From an uncultured Lachnospiraceae bacterium (GTDB taxonomy: Bacteria > Bacillota > Clostridia > Lachnospirales > Lachnospiraceae): DNA of 64,000 bases. The notes beneath the pieces were generated by a model. That model worked only from the letters and a program-made list of their open reading frames with translations. It had not been told where the DNA came from and made no database searches. This document shows positions 25,385 through 33,967 of the stretch, one piece after another (the first letter of the stretch is position 1; every line of letters starts with the position of its first letter). The stretch spans positions 1-64,000 of the forward strand of contig ONHB01000007.1 of NCBI GenBank assembly GCA_900317505.1. Direction: 5' to 3'. A program made the position numbers and the translations under genes.

Positions 25385-27130
25385 ATGGCATTTGATGGAA
25401 TCACAATATCCGCACTGGTAAACGAGCTGCAAAAAGAGCTTACCGGCGGCCGGATTTATAAAATAGCACAGCCGGAAAAGGACGAGCTGTTACTGACGAT
25501 TAAAAATAATTCTGAGCAGTATCGTCTGATCATATCTTCAGACGCATCGCTGCCGCTTTTGTATTTAACCGATGAAAATAAAAAGAGTCCGCTGACAGCA
25601 CCAAATTTTTGTATGCTTTTAAGGAAGCATATCCAGAATGGTAGAATCGTGGAGATTGAACAGCCTGGATTAGAGCGTGTTGTTCATATGAAAATCGAAC
25701 ATCTGAATGAGATGGGAGATTTGTGTCACAAGATTTTGACGGTAGAGCTGATGGGTAAATACAGCAATATCATATTCCGGGATGGGGATAAGATCATTGA
25801 CAGCATGAAGCATATTTCCCAGGCGGTCAGCAGTGTGCGCGAGGTATTGCCGGGGCGGACCTATTTTATTCCCGGACTGGAGGACAGGGCGGATTTATTA
25901 AAGCTTGACAAAAAGGAAGAGCAGGATCAATTTCTTGTTGCCATGTCGGAAAAAAGCAGACCGGTCGGAAAGATGATATATCAGTACTTTTCCGGAGTTT
26001 CTCCGGTTGTGTCAGCAGAAATCTGTTATGATGCCGGAGTGGACTCGGATAAGCCGACACTTGCACTGGAAGACCATGAAAAAGAGAGTATTATTCAGGA
26101 GCTTTTAAAGCTCCGGTGTAAGATTTTACAAAAAGAATTTCAGCCGGAAATCATCTATGATGGGGAAAATCCCAAGGAATACGGTGTTTTTCCTATGAAA
26201 AGCTTTGCAGGATACCGGACAGTCGGATGCGAAACGGTATCACAGATGCTCAGATCTTTTTATGCAGAAAAAAGTGCCGTTACCAGAATACGTCAAAAAT
26301 CAGTCGATCTGCGCCACATTATCCAGACGGCGATTGAACGTAATGCCAAAAAGCTTGATCTGCAGCTCAATCAGTTAAAGGATACCCAGAAGAGAGACAA
26401 GTACCGGATTTACGGAGAAATGCTACATACCTATGGATATGAGGCCAAGGATGACGACAAGTCCATTAAGGTAATCAATTATTATGACAATCAGGAATTG
26501 ACGATTCCGCTTGATCCGGAGCTTACGGTCATGGAAAATGCCAAAAAATATTTTGACCGTTATGGCAAGCTCAAACGTACTTACGAGGCATTGTCTACCC
26601 TGAGTACCGAGACCAAAGAAGAGCTGGATTATCTGGAAAGCGTCATGGTTTCCTTAGAGCTTGCAAAGACAGAGGACGACCTTATGCAGGTAAGGGAAGA
26701 ACTGGTACAGAGTGGATATATCCGTAAAAGAAATACCGGCAAGAAAGTAAAACTGGTCAGCAGGCCGCTTCATTTTATCAGCAGTGACGGCTACCATATG
26801 TATGTGGGCAAAAATAACTTCCAGAATGATGAGCTGACGTTTAAATTTGCGGAAGGCGGCGACTGGTGGTTTCATGCCAAAGGAATGCCGGGCTCCCATG
26901 TCATTGTAAAGTGTAAAGGAAAGGAGCTGCCGGATCGGACCTTTGAAGAAGCAGCAAAGCTTGCCGCACATTTTTCAAAGGGCGCCGAACAGGGCAAGGT
27001 GGAAGTGGATTATATCCAGAAAAAGCATGTGAAAAAGCCCAATGGTGCCAAACCGGGATTTGTTGTTTATTATACCAATTATTCGATGGTAATGGATCCC
27101 GATATATCCAAAATCCAACAGGCTGAATAG
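25385..27130 (+). CDS. rqcH: ribosome quality control protein RqcH (NFACT family, FbpA-like)
   Basis: A 581-residue NFACT protein, the bacterial Rqc2/NEMF relative that binds stalled 50S subunits and directs alanine tailing of nascent chains; older annotation calls it fibronectin-binding protein. NFACT-N (about 1-200), a coiled coil (about 300-430) and NFACT-R (about 455-570, with GGDWWFHAKGMPGSHVIV) are in order. The position of the B. subtilis RqcH D97-R98 pair, needed for tailing there, reads E97-R98 here (GLERVV). GGAGAAAAACC precedes the ATG. Confidence 0.93.
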   Translation: MAFDGITISALVNELQKELTGGRIYKIAQPEKDELLLTIKNNSEQYRLIISSDASLPLLYLTDENKKSPLTAPNFCMLLRKHIQNGRIVEIEQPGLERVVHMKIEHLNEMGDLCHKILTVELMGKYSNIIFRDGDKIIDSMKHISQAVSSVREVLPGRTYFIPGLEDRADLLKLDKKEEQDQFLVAMSEKSRPVGKMIYQYFSGVSPVVSAEICYDAGVDSDKPTLALEDHEKESIIQELLKLRCKILQKEFQPEIIYDGENPKEYGVFPMKSFAGYRTVGCETVSQMLRSFYAEKSAVTRIRQKSVDLRHIIQTAIERNAKKLDLQLNQLKDTQKRDKYRIYGEMLHTYGYEAKDDDKSIKVINYYDNQELTIPLDPELTVMENAKKYFDRYGKLKRTYEALSTLSTETKEELDYLESVMVSLELAKTEDDLMQVREELVQSGYIRKRNTGKKVKLVSRPLHFISSDGYHMYVGKNNFQNDELTFKFAEGGDWWFHAKGMPGSHVIVKCKGKELPDRTFEEAAKLAAHFSKGAEQGKVEVDYIQKKHVKKPNGAKPGFVVYYTNYSMVMDPDISKIQQAE

Positions 27131-27140
27131 GCAGTAAAAC

Positions 27141-27169
27141 TTGACTAGTTTTTTAACGTGGCTTATAAT
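27141..27169 (+). promoter_or_regulatory. promoter of the yicC-gmk-rpoZ operon
   Basis: TTGACT (27141-27146) and a perfect TATAAT (27164-27169) are 17 bp apart, directly after the rqcH stop codon. Confidence 0.82.
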
Positions 27170-27225
27170 ATATTGGAGTGTGCAACATAGGAAAAATAGT
27201 TGTACGAAAAGAAAGCGAAGATAAC

Positions 27226-28104
27226 ATGATAAAAAGTATGACTGGCTTCGGAAGAGGCGAGATTTCAGAAGGTCAGCGCAAAATTACCGTTGAGATGAAA
27301 GCTGTAAATCACCGCTATCTGGATGTCAATATCAAGATGCCCAAGAGACTTAATTTCTTTGATGCATCAATCAGGAATCTGTTAAAAGAATATATTCAGC
27401 GTGGCAAGGTCGATCTGTATATCACATATGAAGATTTATCAGAGCAGACAGTCAGCGTCAAATATCATCCGGAGGTGGCAGCGTCTTATCTTGCCTATCT
27501 CAAGGAAATGGCAGAGAGCTTTTCTCTGGAAAATGATATCCGCGTATCCACTCTGTCCCGGTATCCCGAAGTATTCAGTATGGAAGAACAGGAAATTGAT
27601 GAAGAGGGTATCTGGAAGGTCTTAGAGGCTGCGATCAGACAGGCCTGCGAAGGTTTTGTAGAGTCCCGCGTAAAAGAGGGCGAAAACCTCAAAAATGATC
27701 TGGTTAGCAAGCTGGATGGCATGTTGACCCTGGTAGACTACATTGAGGAAAATTCACCCAAGATTATCGAAGAATACAAAGAAAAGCTTTTAGCAAAGGT
27801 GCATGATCTGTTAGAGGACAATCATGTAGATGAAAACAGACTTTTGATGGAAGTTACCATATTTGCAGACAAGATCTGTGTGGATGAGGAAATTGTCCGC
27901 CTGCGCAGTCATATCATGATGGTGCGCAATACTCTGATCGAGGGCGGAAGTATCGGCCGTAAGCTGGATTTCATTGTTCAGGAGATGAACCGGGAAGCCA
28001 ATACCATCCTTTCCAAATCAACGGATCTGGAGATTTCCAACCGCGGTATTGAATTAAAGACCGAGATTGAAAAGGTCAGAGAGCAAATTCAAAATATTGA
28101 GTAG
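27226..28104 (+). CDS. YicC family endoribonuclease
   Basis: A 292-residue YicC-family protein. The N-terminal part starts MIKSMTGFGRG as in all members, and the C-terminal DUF1732 region carries GRKLDFIVQEMNREANTILSKS. E. coli YicC is an endoribonuclease implicated in small-RNA decay; the Firmicute role is less studied. I prefer the ATG at 27226 over an in-frame GTG at 27178, which falls at the expected transcription start. gmk follows after 10 bases, a conserved pairing. Confidence 0.92.
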   Translation: MIKSMTGFGRGEISEGQRKITVEMKAVNHRYLDVNIKMPKRLNFFDASIRNLLKEYIQRGKVDLYITYEDLSEQTVSVKYHPEVAASYLAYLKEMAESFSLENDIRVSTLSRYPEVFSMEEQEIDEEGIWKVLEAAIRQACEGFVESRVKEGENLKNDLVSKLDGMLTLVDYIEENSPKIIEEYKEKLLAKVHDLLEDNHVDENRLLMEVTIFADKICVDEEIVRLRSHIMMVRNTLIEGGSIGRKLDFIVQEMNREANTILSKSTDLEISNRGIELKTEIEKVREQIQNIE

Positions 28105-28114
28105 GTGAAAATAC

Positions 28115-28735
28115 ATGAAAAAAGGTTCATTGATCGTGCTGTCCGGATTTTCCGGAGCAGGAAAGGGAACGATCGTTAAAAGGCTGTTAGAAAAGCATGA
28201 TACCTATGCGTTGAGCATTTCGATGACAACCAGAGATCCGCGTCCGGGTGAGGAAGAAGGCAAATCTTATTTTTTCAGATCCGATGAGGAATTTGAAAAG
28301 ACGATCGCCGAGGATGGTTTTCTGGAATATGCCAGATATTGTGACCATTATTATGGTACACCGCTTGCCTATGTGGAAGAATGTCTGCAAAAAGGGCAGG
28401 ATGTGATCCTGGAGATCGAGATCCAGGGTGCCTTAAAGGTCAAAGCAAAATTACCGGAAACAGTTCTGATTTTTGTTACCGCTCCCTCAGCAGATGTTTT
28501 AAAAGAGCGTCTGACCGGAAGAGGCACAGAGACAGAGGATGTGATCAAAAAGCGTCTGGCAAGAGCTGTAGAGGAATCCAAAGGTGTCGAAAATTATGAT
28601 TATATAGTTGTCAACGACGACTTGGAGGCATGTGTGGATACTGTGCATGCGATCGTGGAAGCATCCCATTGCAGAAGCAGCCGGTATTTGGAACTGATAG
28701 AGGAAATTGGTCAGACATTAAGTGACAATTCATAA
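28115..28735 (+). CDS. gmk: guanylate kinase
   Basis: A 206-residue guanylate kinase (GMP to GDP). The P-loop is GFSGAGKGTIVK (about 9-20); the GMP-binding region has SMTTRDPRPGEEEGKSYFF; the lid arginines lie in LTGRGTETEDVIKKRLARA. The essential yicC-gmk-rpoZ order is conserved, probably linking guanylate supply with transcription. Confidence 0.97.
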   Translation: MKKGSLIVLSGFSGAGKGTIVKRLLEKHDTYALSISMTTRDPRPGEEEGKSYFFRSDEEFEKTIAEDGFLEYARYCDHYYGTPLAYVEECLQKGQDVILEIEIQGALKVKAKLPETVLIFVTAPSADVLKERLTGRGTETEDVIKKRLARAVEESKGVENYDYIVVNDDLEACVDTVHAIVEASHCRSSRYLELIEEIGQTLSDNS

Positions 28736-28766
28736 ATTTTGAGGAGTATTTGAAAGGAGAAATATT

Positions 28767-29012
28767 ATGTTACATCCGTCTTATTCAGACTTAATGAAAG
28801 TCGTTAACAGTGAGGTTGAACCTGGTGAATCCAAGGTCGTAAACAGTCGTTATTCTATTGTTATGGCAACAAGCAAGAGAGCCAGACAGCTGATCGATGG
28901 AGAAGAGCCGCTTGTTGAAACAACTCAGAGTGAAAAGCCTTTATCTATTGCGGTAGATGAGTTAAAACAGGGCAAGATCAAAATTCTGGGTGACGACGAA
29001 GAGGAAGAATAA
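28767..29012 (+). CDS. rpoZ: RNA polymerase omega subunit
   Basis: An 81-residue omega subunit (SRYSIVMATSKRARQLIDG, then KPLSIAVDELKQGKIKIL). It stabilises the beta-prime subunit. AAAGGAG precedes the ATG. An acidic tail DDEEEE ends the protein. Confidence 0.93.
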   Translation: MLHPSYSDLMKVVNSEVEPGESKVVNSRYSIVMATSKRARQLIDGEEPLVETTQSEKPLSIAVDELKQGKIKILGDDEEEE

Positions 29013-29077
29013 AATGAAAAGGGATTGGTGTTTATTTGATCGATTTGATACATCAATCCCTTTCTTTTGGTGATGAT

Positions 29078-30403
29078 ATGAAGATTATGTTTGTTTCTCT
29101 GGGCTGTGACAAAAACCTGGTAGATACCGAGATGATGCTTGGTATGCTTTCCGAAAAGGGATACAGCTTTACAGATGATGAAAATGAAGCGGATATTGTA
29201 GTTGTCAATACCTGCTGCTTTATTGGTGATGCCAAGGAAGAAAGCATCAACCAGCTGCTTGCATATGGTGAAAAAAAGACCACCGGTCATTTAAAAGGAC
29301 TGATCGCAACAGGGTGTCTGGCGCAACGTTATGCCAAGGAAATCCGAGAGGATATTCCGGAGGTGGATGTCATTGTCGGTACCAATGCCATAGATCAGAT
29401 CATACAGGCTATTGAAGCTGTGACGGCTCATAAACGGACGGACTTTTTAAGAGATATCAATGATACTCCCGTTTTTGGCAAAAAAAGGATGGTAACCTCG
29501 GGCAGCTATTCCTCTTATTTAAAGATTGCAGAAGGATGCGACAAGCATTGTACATACTGCATCATTCCCAAGGTGCGTGGCAATTACCGCAGCGTGCCGA
29601 TGGAAGAGCTGGTACAGGAAGCCAGAGATTTAGCGGAGCAGGGCGTAAAGGAGCTGATACTGGTAGCACAGGAAACAACCCTTTACGGTAAAGATTTATA
29701 TGGTAAAAAGATGCTTCCGGAATTATTGAAAAAATTGTGTGAGATCCCGCAGTTATACTGGATCAGGATCTTATACTGTTATCCCGAAGAGATAACGGAT
29801 GAGCTGATCGATGTTATCAGACAGGAAAAAAAGATCTGTCATTATCTGGATATTCCGATCCAGCATGCATCTGACAATATTTTACAGCGGATGGGACGCA
29901 AGACCTCCAATCAGGATCTGCGTGATATCATCGGCAGACTTCGTAAAGAAATCCCGGATATCTGCCTGCGGACTACCTTGATAGCCGGTTTCCCCGGAGA
30001 GACGAAGGAAGATCATGAGCAGGTCATGGAGTTTGTTGACGAGATGCAGTTTGACCGTCTCGGTGTTTTTACCTATTCTGCGGAAGAAAATACACCGGCC
30101 GCAACCTTCCCAGATCAGATTGAGGAAGAGCAAAAGGAAGAGTGGCGTGGAGAGATCATGGAGCTGCAGCAGGAGATTGCCTTTGATAAAGCGGCTGATA
30201 TGATCGGCTGGGAGGGATATGTCCTGATTGAAGGAAAGGTTGCCGATGAAAATGTATATGTCGGACGTACCTACAAGGATGCTCCCAATGTAGACGGAAT
30301 GGTATTTGTCCATTCAGCTGAAGAATTTATGAGCGGCGATTTTGTTAAAATCAAAGTAACCGGTTCATATGAATACGATTTGATAGGAGAGGTGTTATCA
30401 TGA
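29078..30403 (+). CDS. rimO: ribosomal protein S12 methylthiotransferase RimO
   Basis: A 441-residue radical SAM methylthiotransferase that modifies an aspartate of ribosomal protein S12. The N-terminal cluster ligands are C10, C46 and C80; the radical SAM ligands are C154, C158 and C161 (CDKHCTYC); a TRAM domain ends the protein (GYVLIEGKVADENVYVGRTY). VSLGCDKNLVD distinguishes RimO from MiaB. I start at 29078 (MKIMFVSLGC), not the in-frame upstream codon at 29036. The stop overlaps pgsA by four bases. Confidence 0.95.
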   Translation: MKIMFVSLGCDKNLVDTEMMLGMLSEKGYSFTDDENEADIVVVNTCCFIGDAKEESINQLLAYGEKKTTGHLKGLIATGCLAQRYAKEIREDIPEVDVIVGTNAIDQIIQAIEAVTAHKRTDFLRDINDTPVFGKKRMVTSGSYSSYLKIAEGCDKHCTYCIIPKVRGNYRSVPMEELVQEARDLAEQGVKELILVAQETTLYGKDLYGKKMLPELLKKLCEIPQLYWIRILYCYPEEITDELIDVIRQEKKICHYLDIPIQHASDNILQRMGRKTSNQDLRDIIGRLRKEIPDICLRTTLIAGFPGETKEDHEQVMEFVDEMQFDRLGVFTYSAEENTPAATFPDQIEEEQKEEWRGEIMELQQEIAFDKAADMIGWEGYVLIEGKVADENVYVGRTYKDAPNVDGMVFVHSAEEFMSGDFVKIKVTGSYEYDLIGEVLS

Positions 30404-31008
30404 ATTTACCCAATAAACTGACGTTGTCACGAGTGATTATGGTGCCTTTTTATGTAGCTTTTATTTTACTGGTACCGCGGTTTCTGTATTTTAAATGGAT
30501 TGCTTTGGCTATCTTTATTGTAGCCAGTCTGACAGATTTATTGGATGGCAAAATTGCCAGAAAATACAATCTGATCACCAATTTTGGAAAGTTTATGGAT
30601 CCACTGGCTGACAAGCTTTTGGTTTGTTCCGCACTTATTGCAATGAGTTCTTTAGGTGTTATTCCGGCATGGATCACCATTGTGATCATTGCAAGAGAAT
30701 TTATTATCAGTGGTTTCCGTCTGATCGCAGCTGAAAAAGGTGTTGTCATTGCGGCAAGCATGTGGGGTAAATTTAAAACAACATTTCAGATGGTCATGCT
30801 GTGCGTGCAGATGATCGTCATGGATTACTATTCAAGCGTCAATGTAAGGCTTGCTGCTATGGATCTGTATCCATACAATATCCCGTCATTTTACCGTGTA
30901 ATGATGGTAATTGGCAATGTTACCATGTATATTGCGCTGGTTCTGACTGTAGTTTCATTAGTTGATTACCTGATTAAAAATAAAGATGTACTTAAGGATG
31001 TGGATTAA
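30400..31008 (+). CDS. pgsA: CDP-diacylglycerol-glycerol-3-phosphate 3-phosphatidyltransferase
   Basis: A 202-residue integral membrane enzyme making phosphatidylglycerol phosphate. The CDP-alcohol phosphotransferase motif D-x2-D-G-x2-A-R-x8-G-x3-D-x3-D is complete (DLLDGKIARKY...GKFMDPLADK, about 46-72), with about five membrane helices. It overlaps rimO by four bases (ATGA) and cinA starts on the base after its stop, so rimO-pgsA-cinA are tightly coupled. Confidence 0.95.
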   Translation: MNLPNKLTLSRVIMVPFYVAFILLVPRFLYFKWIALAIFIVASLTDLLDGKIARKYNLITNFGKFMDPLADKLLVCSALIAMSSLGVIPAWITIVIIAREFIISGFRLIAAEKGVVIAASMWGKFKTTFQMVMLCVQMIVMDYYSSVNVRLAAMDLYPYNIPSFYRVMMVIGNVTMYIALVLTVVSLVDYLIKNKDVLKDVD

Positions 31009-32175
31009 ATGACAGCTGAAATAATTAGTGTTGGATCTGAACTGCTGACCGGAACTGTGGTCAATACAAATGCGGCTTTTTTAGCAGAGCAATGTGTTAC
31101 ATCGGGCTTTGACTGTTTTTATCAGACAGTTGTAGGCGACGACAAAAAGCGTCTGGAAGAAACGGTTAAAACAGCAGAAAAAAGATCGGATATCATTTTT
31201 GTATCAGGCGGGCTTGGCCAGGCAGAGGATGATATTACCATGCAGACTATAAAGGATATGTATCCCGATGCTTCGGTTGTGGAGCTGGAAAACCACAATG
31301 GATCTGCCAATGGCTGCATTCTGGAAAATCAAAAGAAAACCGTGATTTTGCTGCCCGGATCTCCCAAAGAGCTGGAGCCGATGTTTAAAGAGCAAGTATC
31401 TGTTTATTTACAGGAAAAGACCGATATGGTCATCCGTTCCAGGACAATCAAGATCTGCGGTCTGGATGAAAAGACGATCAATGATTCCATCAAGGATTTA
31501 TTTGATTACAATGAGAATGTTGTGCTTGCAACCTATGCAAAATGCGGAGAGGTCCATATTCGTGTGACAGCTAAGGCTGCAACGGAAAAAGAAGCTTTAA
31601 AGCTTACCAAATATGTGGTCAAAGAATTAAAGCATCGTTTTAACCAGAGCATTTATACCACACACGAGGAGACAAGCTTAGAGCAGTCCTGTGTGGATCT
31701 GCTTTTAGCAAATGATCTGCGTATTTCCACAATGGAGTCCTGCACCGGCGGCATGCTTGCGGCAAGGTTGATCAATGTACCGGGCGTATCTGAGGTGTTT
31801 AAGGCCGGTTATGTGACTTATTCCAACAAGGCCAAACGCAAGGTGCTTGGCGTAAAACAGTCCACATTAAAGAAATATTCAGCAGTCAGTGAGGAAGTCG
31901 CCAGAGAAATGGCACAGGGAATATCCTTACTTACCAAGGCAGATGTTACTGTTTCGGTAACCGGACTTGCCGGACCGGATGGCGGTACCAAGGAAAAGCC
32001 TGTGGGACTTGTATATATCGGCTGCAATGTTAAGGGAAAAACAGTTGTCGAGGAGTACCATTTTAGCGGAGACCGCACCCATGTCAGGGAAGAGGCGGTT
32101 GTAGCGGCACTGGCTTTGCTTCGCAAGTGTGTACTGGAATATTTCAGTGAAGTTACATTTGGTAAAAAAGGTTGA
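31009..32175 (+). CDS. cinA: CinA family protein (competence/damage-inducible; NMN amidase domain)
   Basis: A 388-residue CinA with an N-terminal MoCF-type domain (about 1-170: ISVGSELLTGTVVNTNA, FVSGGLGQAEDDIT) and a C-terminal nicotinamide mononucleotide deamidase domain (about 225-385: STMESCTGGMLAARL, VSVTGLAGPDGGT). Such proteins recycle NMN and hydrolyse ADP-ribose. The MoCF motif reads GGLGQAEDD where GGLGPT(x)DD is common, so its phosphohydrolase loop is slightly divergent. It is the usual neighbour of recA, separated here by an unusual membrane protein. Confidence 0.92.
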   Translation: MTAEIISVGSELLTGTVVNTNAAFLAEQCVTSGFDCFYQTVVGDDKKRLEETVKTAEKRSDIIFVSGGLGQAEDDITMQTIKDMYPDASVVELENHNGSANGCILENQKKTVILLPGSPKELEPMFKEQVSVYLQEKTDMVIRSRTIKICGLDEKTINDSIKDLFDYNENVVLATYAKCGEVHIRVTAKAATEKEALKLTKYVVKELKHRFNQSIYTTHEETSLEQSCVDLLLANDLRISTMESCTGGMLAARLINVPGVSEVFKAGYVTYSNKAKRKVLGVKQSTLKKYSAVSEEVAREMAQGISLLTKADVTVSVTGLAGPDGGTKEKPVGLVYIGCNVKGKTVVEEYHFSGDRTHVREEAVVAALALLRKCVLEYFSEVTFGKKG

Positions 32176-32205
32176 TTTTTGTAGGGGAAAAAGGGAGAAT
32201 AAATA

Positions 32206-33636
32206 TTGAATACACAATATGAAAATGGTTTTTGCCCACAGTGTGGGGCGTTATTAAGAGATGGTGTGTGTCCTTGTTGTCATTATCAGGCACCGCAGCC
32301 GGGGAACAATAGTCAGAATGGATATACCGGAACAGATAGCCAGCAGAGTTATGGACAGGGCGGTTATACCGGAACGGATTCCCAGCAGGGGTATGGGCAG
32401 AGTGGATATACCGGAACGGATTCCCAGCAGAGTTATGGACAGGGCGGTTATACCGGAACGGATTCCCAGCAGGGGTATGGGCAGAGTGGCTATACCGGAA
32501 CAGAAGCCCAGCAGAATTATGGACAGGGCGGATATACCGGAGCCAATTCCCAGCAGAGTTATGGTCAAAGTGGTTATACCGGAGCCAATCCCCAGCAGAA
32601 TTATAGTCAGGACAGTTATACCGGCACCAATGCGCAGGGATATGCACAGGGAAATTACGGTTCTCAGATGTCCGGATCAAAGAGCACAAAGAGCAGTACA
32701 ACTACCGCCATTGTAGTTGGTATCATTATGTTTGTTGTTGCATTGCTTCTTGTTCTTATAGTTGGTTTTCTTGGCTATGACTCACGTAAGGATCTGCAGA
32801 GCTCAGATGATTATAGTAATAGTTATGATGATGAATATGATGAAGATTATGACTATGACTATGACGATGATTACGATTATGATTATGACGATTCTTTCGG
32901 TGATAACATTGACTGGGATGATACAACATGGGCAGAAGAGCCGGATAATCTGACAGCGGATGAAGTCTGGGATAAAGACCATCAGTATTATGAAGAACTC
33001 AATAACTGTATTGATGAAAATGTTTCTTATCAGCTGGTTTTTAAGACAAAAGAGGTTCTGGATGAAGATAATAATATCTGCATGAGGGGAACTTATTATC
33101 AGCTTGAGGGAGACATTCCCAATCTGGATAAGATCAATAAAACATTAAAAGATCAGGCATTGGTTGATATCGACTATTTTAATGATTTGAGAGATAAATA
33201 TGACGAAGCTTTTGAAGAATATGGCCCAGGCTATATGGTGAAAGCTAAAACATATGTTACCTACAATGATGAAAATATGGTCAGTGTGGTTACCAGCAGT
33301 GAGTTTGACAGTAATTTCGAGGCTGGATTGAATTTATACTGTGTCAATGTAGATATCCAGACAGGTATGGTTCTTGTGAATGAAGATATTCTGGATATGG
33401 ATGAGGATTTTGTAAAAGATATCATTCGTTCATCTGATGAACAAAATGGTACAATATCTTATCTGGAGGAAACAGATCCTGATGAAATACTGGATGATTT
33501 CAACGAATCCGATCATATGATTATTTTCTATACGCCATGTGGTCTTGAAGTTGGAATGAATTATTACATAACCTCCGGATATGGATGGTTTACAACCACT
33601 TTAACAGATTATGAAAAGTATTTAAAATCCTATTAA
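32206..33636 (+). CDS. zinc-ribbon, GYTG-repeat, single-pass membrane protein of unknown function
   Basis: The 476 residues have four parts: a short zinc ribbon (C10-x2-C13-x8-C22, C25), seven full plus one partial GYTGTDSQQSYGQG-type 14-residue repeats (about 39-150), one membrane helix (about 166-191), and an acidic D/Y tract (about 202-232) leading to a predicted outer domain (about 235-476) that I cannot assign. The repeats resemble low-complexity prion-like sequences rich in G, Y, Q and S. The start is TTG at 32206 with AGGGAG eight bases upstream; no nearer ATG fits. The zinc ribbon is predicted cytoplasmic and the C-terminal domain outside. It sits between cinA and recA. Confidence 0.82.
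   Translation: MNTQYENGFCPQCGALLRDGVCPCCHYQAPQPGNNSQNGYTGTDSQQSYGQGGYTGTDSQQGYGQSGYTGTDSQQSYGQGGYTGTDSQQGYGQSGYTGTEAQQNYGQGGYTGANSQQSYGQSGYTGANPQQNYSQDSYTGTNAQGYAQGNYGSQMSGSKSTKSSTTTAIVVGIIMFVVALLLVLIVGFLGYDSRKDLQSSDDYSNSYDDEYDEDYDYDYDDDYDYDYDDSFGDNIDWDDTTWAEEPDNLTADEVWDKDHQYYEELNNCIDENVSYQLVFKTKEVLDEDNNICMRGTYYQLEGDIPNLDKINKTLKDQALVDIDYFNDLRDKYDEAFEEYGPGYMVKAKTYVTYNDENMVSVVTSSEFDSNFEAGLNLYCVNVDIQTGMVLVNEDILDMDEDFVKDIIRSSDEQNGTISYLEETDPDEILDDFNESDHMIIFYTPCGLEVGMNYYITSGYGWFTTTLTDYEKYLKSY
32320..32655 (+). repeat. 42-bp coding tandem repeat (seven full units and a partial eighth)
   Basis: Units begin at 32320, 32362, 32404, 32446, 32488, 32530, 32572 and 32614. Units 1 to 4 alternate two close variants (AGTTATGGACAGGGC and GGGTATGGGCAGAGT ends), suggesting that an 84-bp pair was duplicated. 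Later units diverge. Each unit encodes 14 residues, so copy number can change in frame. Confidence 0.9.
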
Positions 33637-33648
33637 TGATGAAAAAAT

Positions 33649-33695
33649 AATACCGCACGTAAAAAAAAATAATACCGCACGTAAAGTGCGGTATT
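33649..33695. terminator. duplicated-arm hairpin after the repeat protein gene
   Basis: AATACCGCAC occurs twice (33649-33658 and 33671-33680); GTGCGGTATT (33686-33695) can pair with either copy. On the plus strand no T-tract follows, whereas read from the minus strand the stem is followed by nine T's. It may still end the plus transcript weakly. Confidence 0.6.
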
Positions 33696-33898
33696 GCTAT
33701 ATCTAAAAAAATATGTTACAGTAAGGGCATCAAAAAAGCATTTCTGCTTTTGGGCGTATTCAGCCCGCTTTCCCAATTACAGTTATTTTATATAAAGGAA
33801 GTGATGCTCTTGAGGGTGATTTAACGGACAGCTGTTCTGCTAAAATACAACTATCAACGCGGTGAAGTGATGAATGTTTATCGCAGAGAAAAATAATA
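33696..33898. other. non-coding region upstream of recA
   Basis: Most of the 331-base gap between the repeat protein and recA. I see no gene of useful length. It holds two small stem-loops: AAAAGCA/TGCTTTT near 33736-33753, and GGGC/GCCC just after. It could be the remnant of a lost gene or a long regulatory region. Confidence 0.4.
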
Positions 33899-33927
33899 TT
33901 GACAAAATCGAACATTTGTTTTATCCT
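33899..33927 (+). promoter_or_regulatory. recA promoter
   Basis: A consensus TTGACA (33899-33904) is followed 17 bp later by TATCCT (33922-33927). The weak -10 is bracketed by two SOS boxes, as expected for a LexA-controlled promoter. Confidence 0.65.
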
Positions 33928-33952
33928 TGTATTAAAGACGAACAAATGTTCC
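33909..33952. promoter_or_regulatory. two SOS boxes (LexA operators) of recA
   Basis: The proximal box 33939-33952 (CGAACAAATGTTCC) matches the Bacillus subtilis LexA consensus CGAACRNRYGTTYC at every position. A distal box, 33909-33922 (CGAACATTTGTTTT), matches with two deviations and lies in the promoter spacer. Their centres are 30 bp apart, so two LexA dimers could bind the same face, give or take helical phase. Confidence 0.88.
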
Positions 33953-33967
33953 TAAAGGAGAATCAAA

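Noticed and set aside
32153-32716. Long open frames on both strands over the 42-bp repeats (including frames reading HNSAGNPFRY and QSSYGQ-like repeats in other phases)
   Set aside because: The repeat unit is a multiple of three, so any stop-free phase stays open through the whole array. These frames are by-products of the repeat inside the 476-residue gene and have no ribosome binding site.
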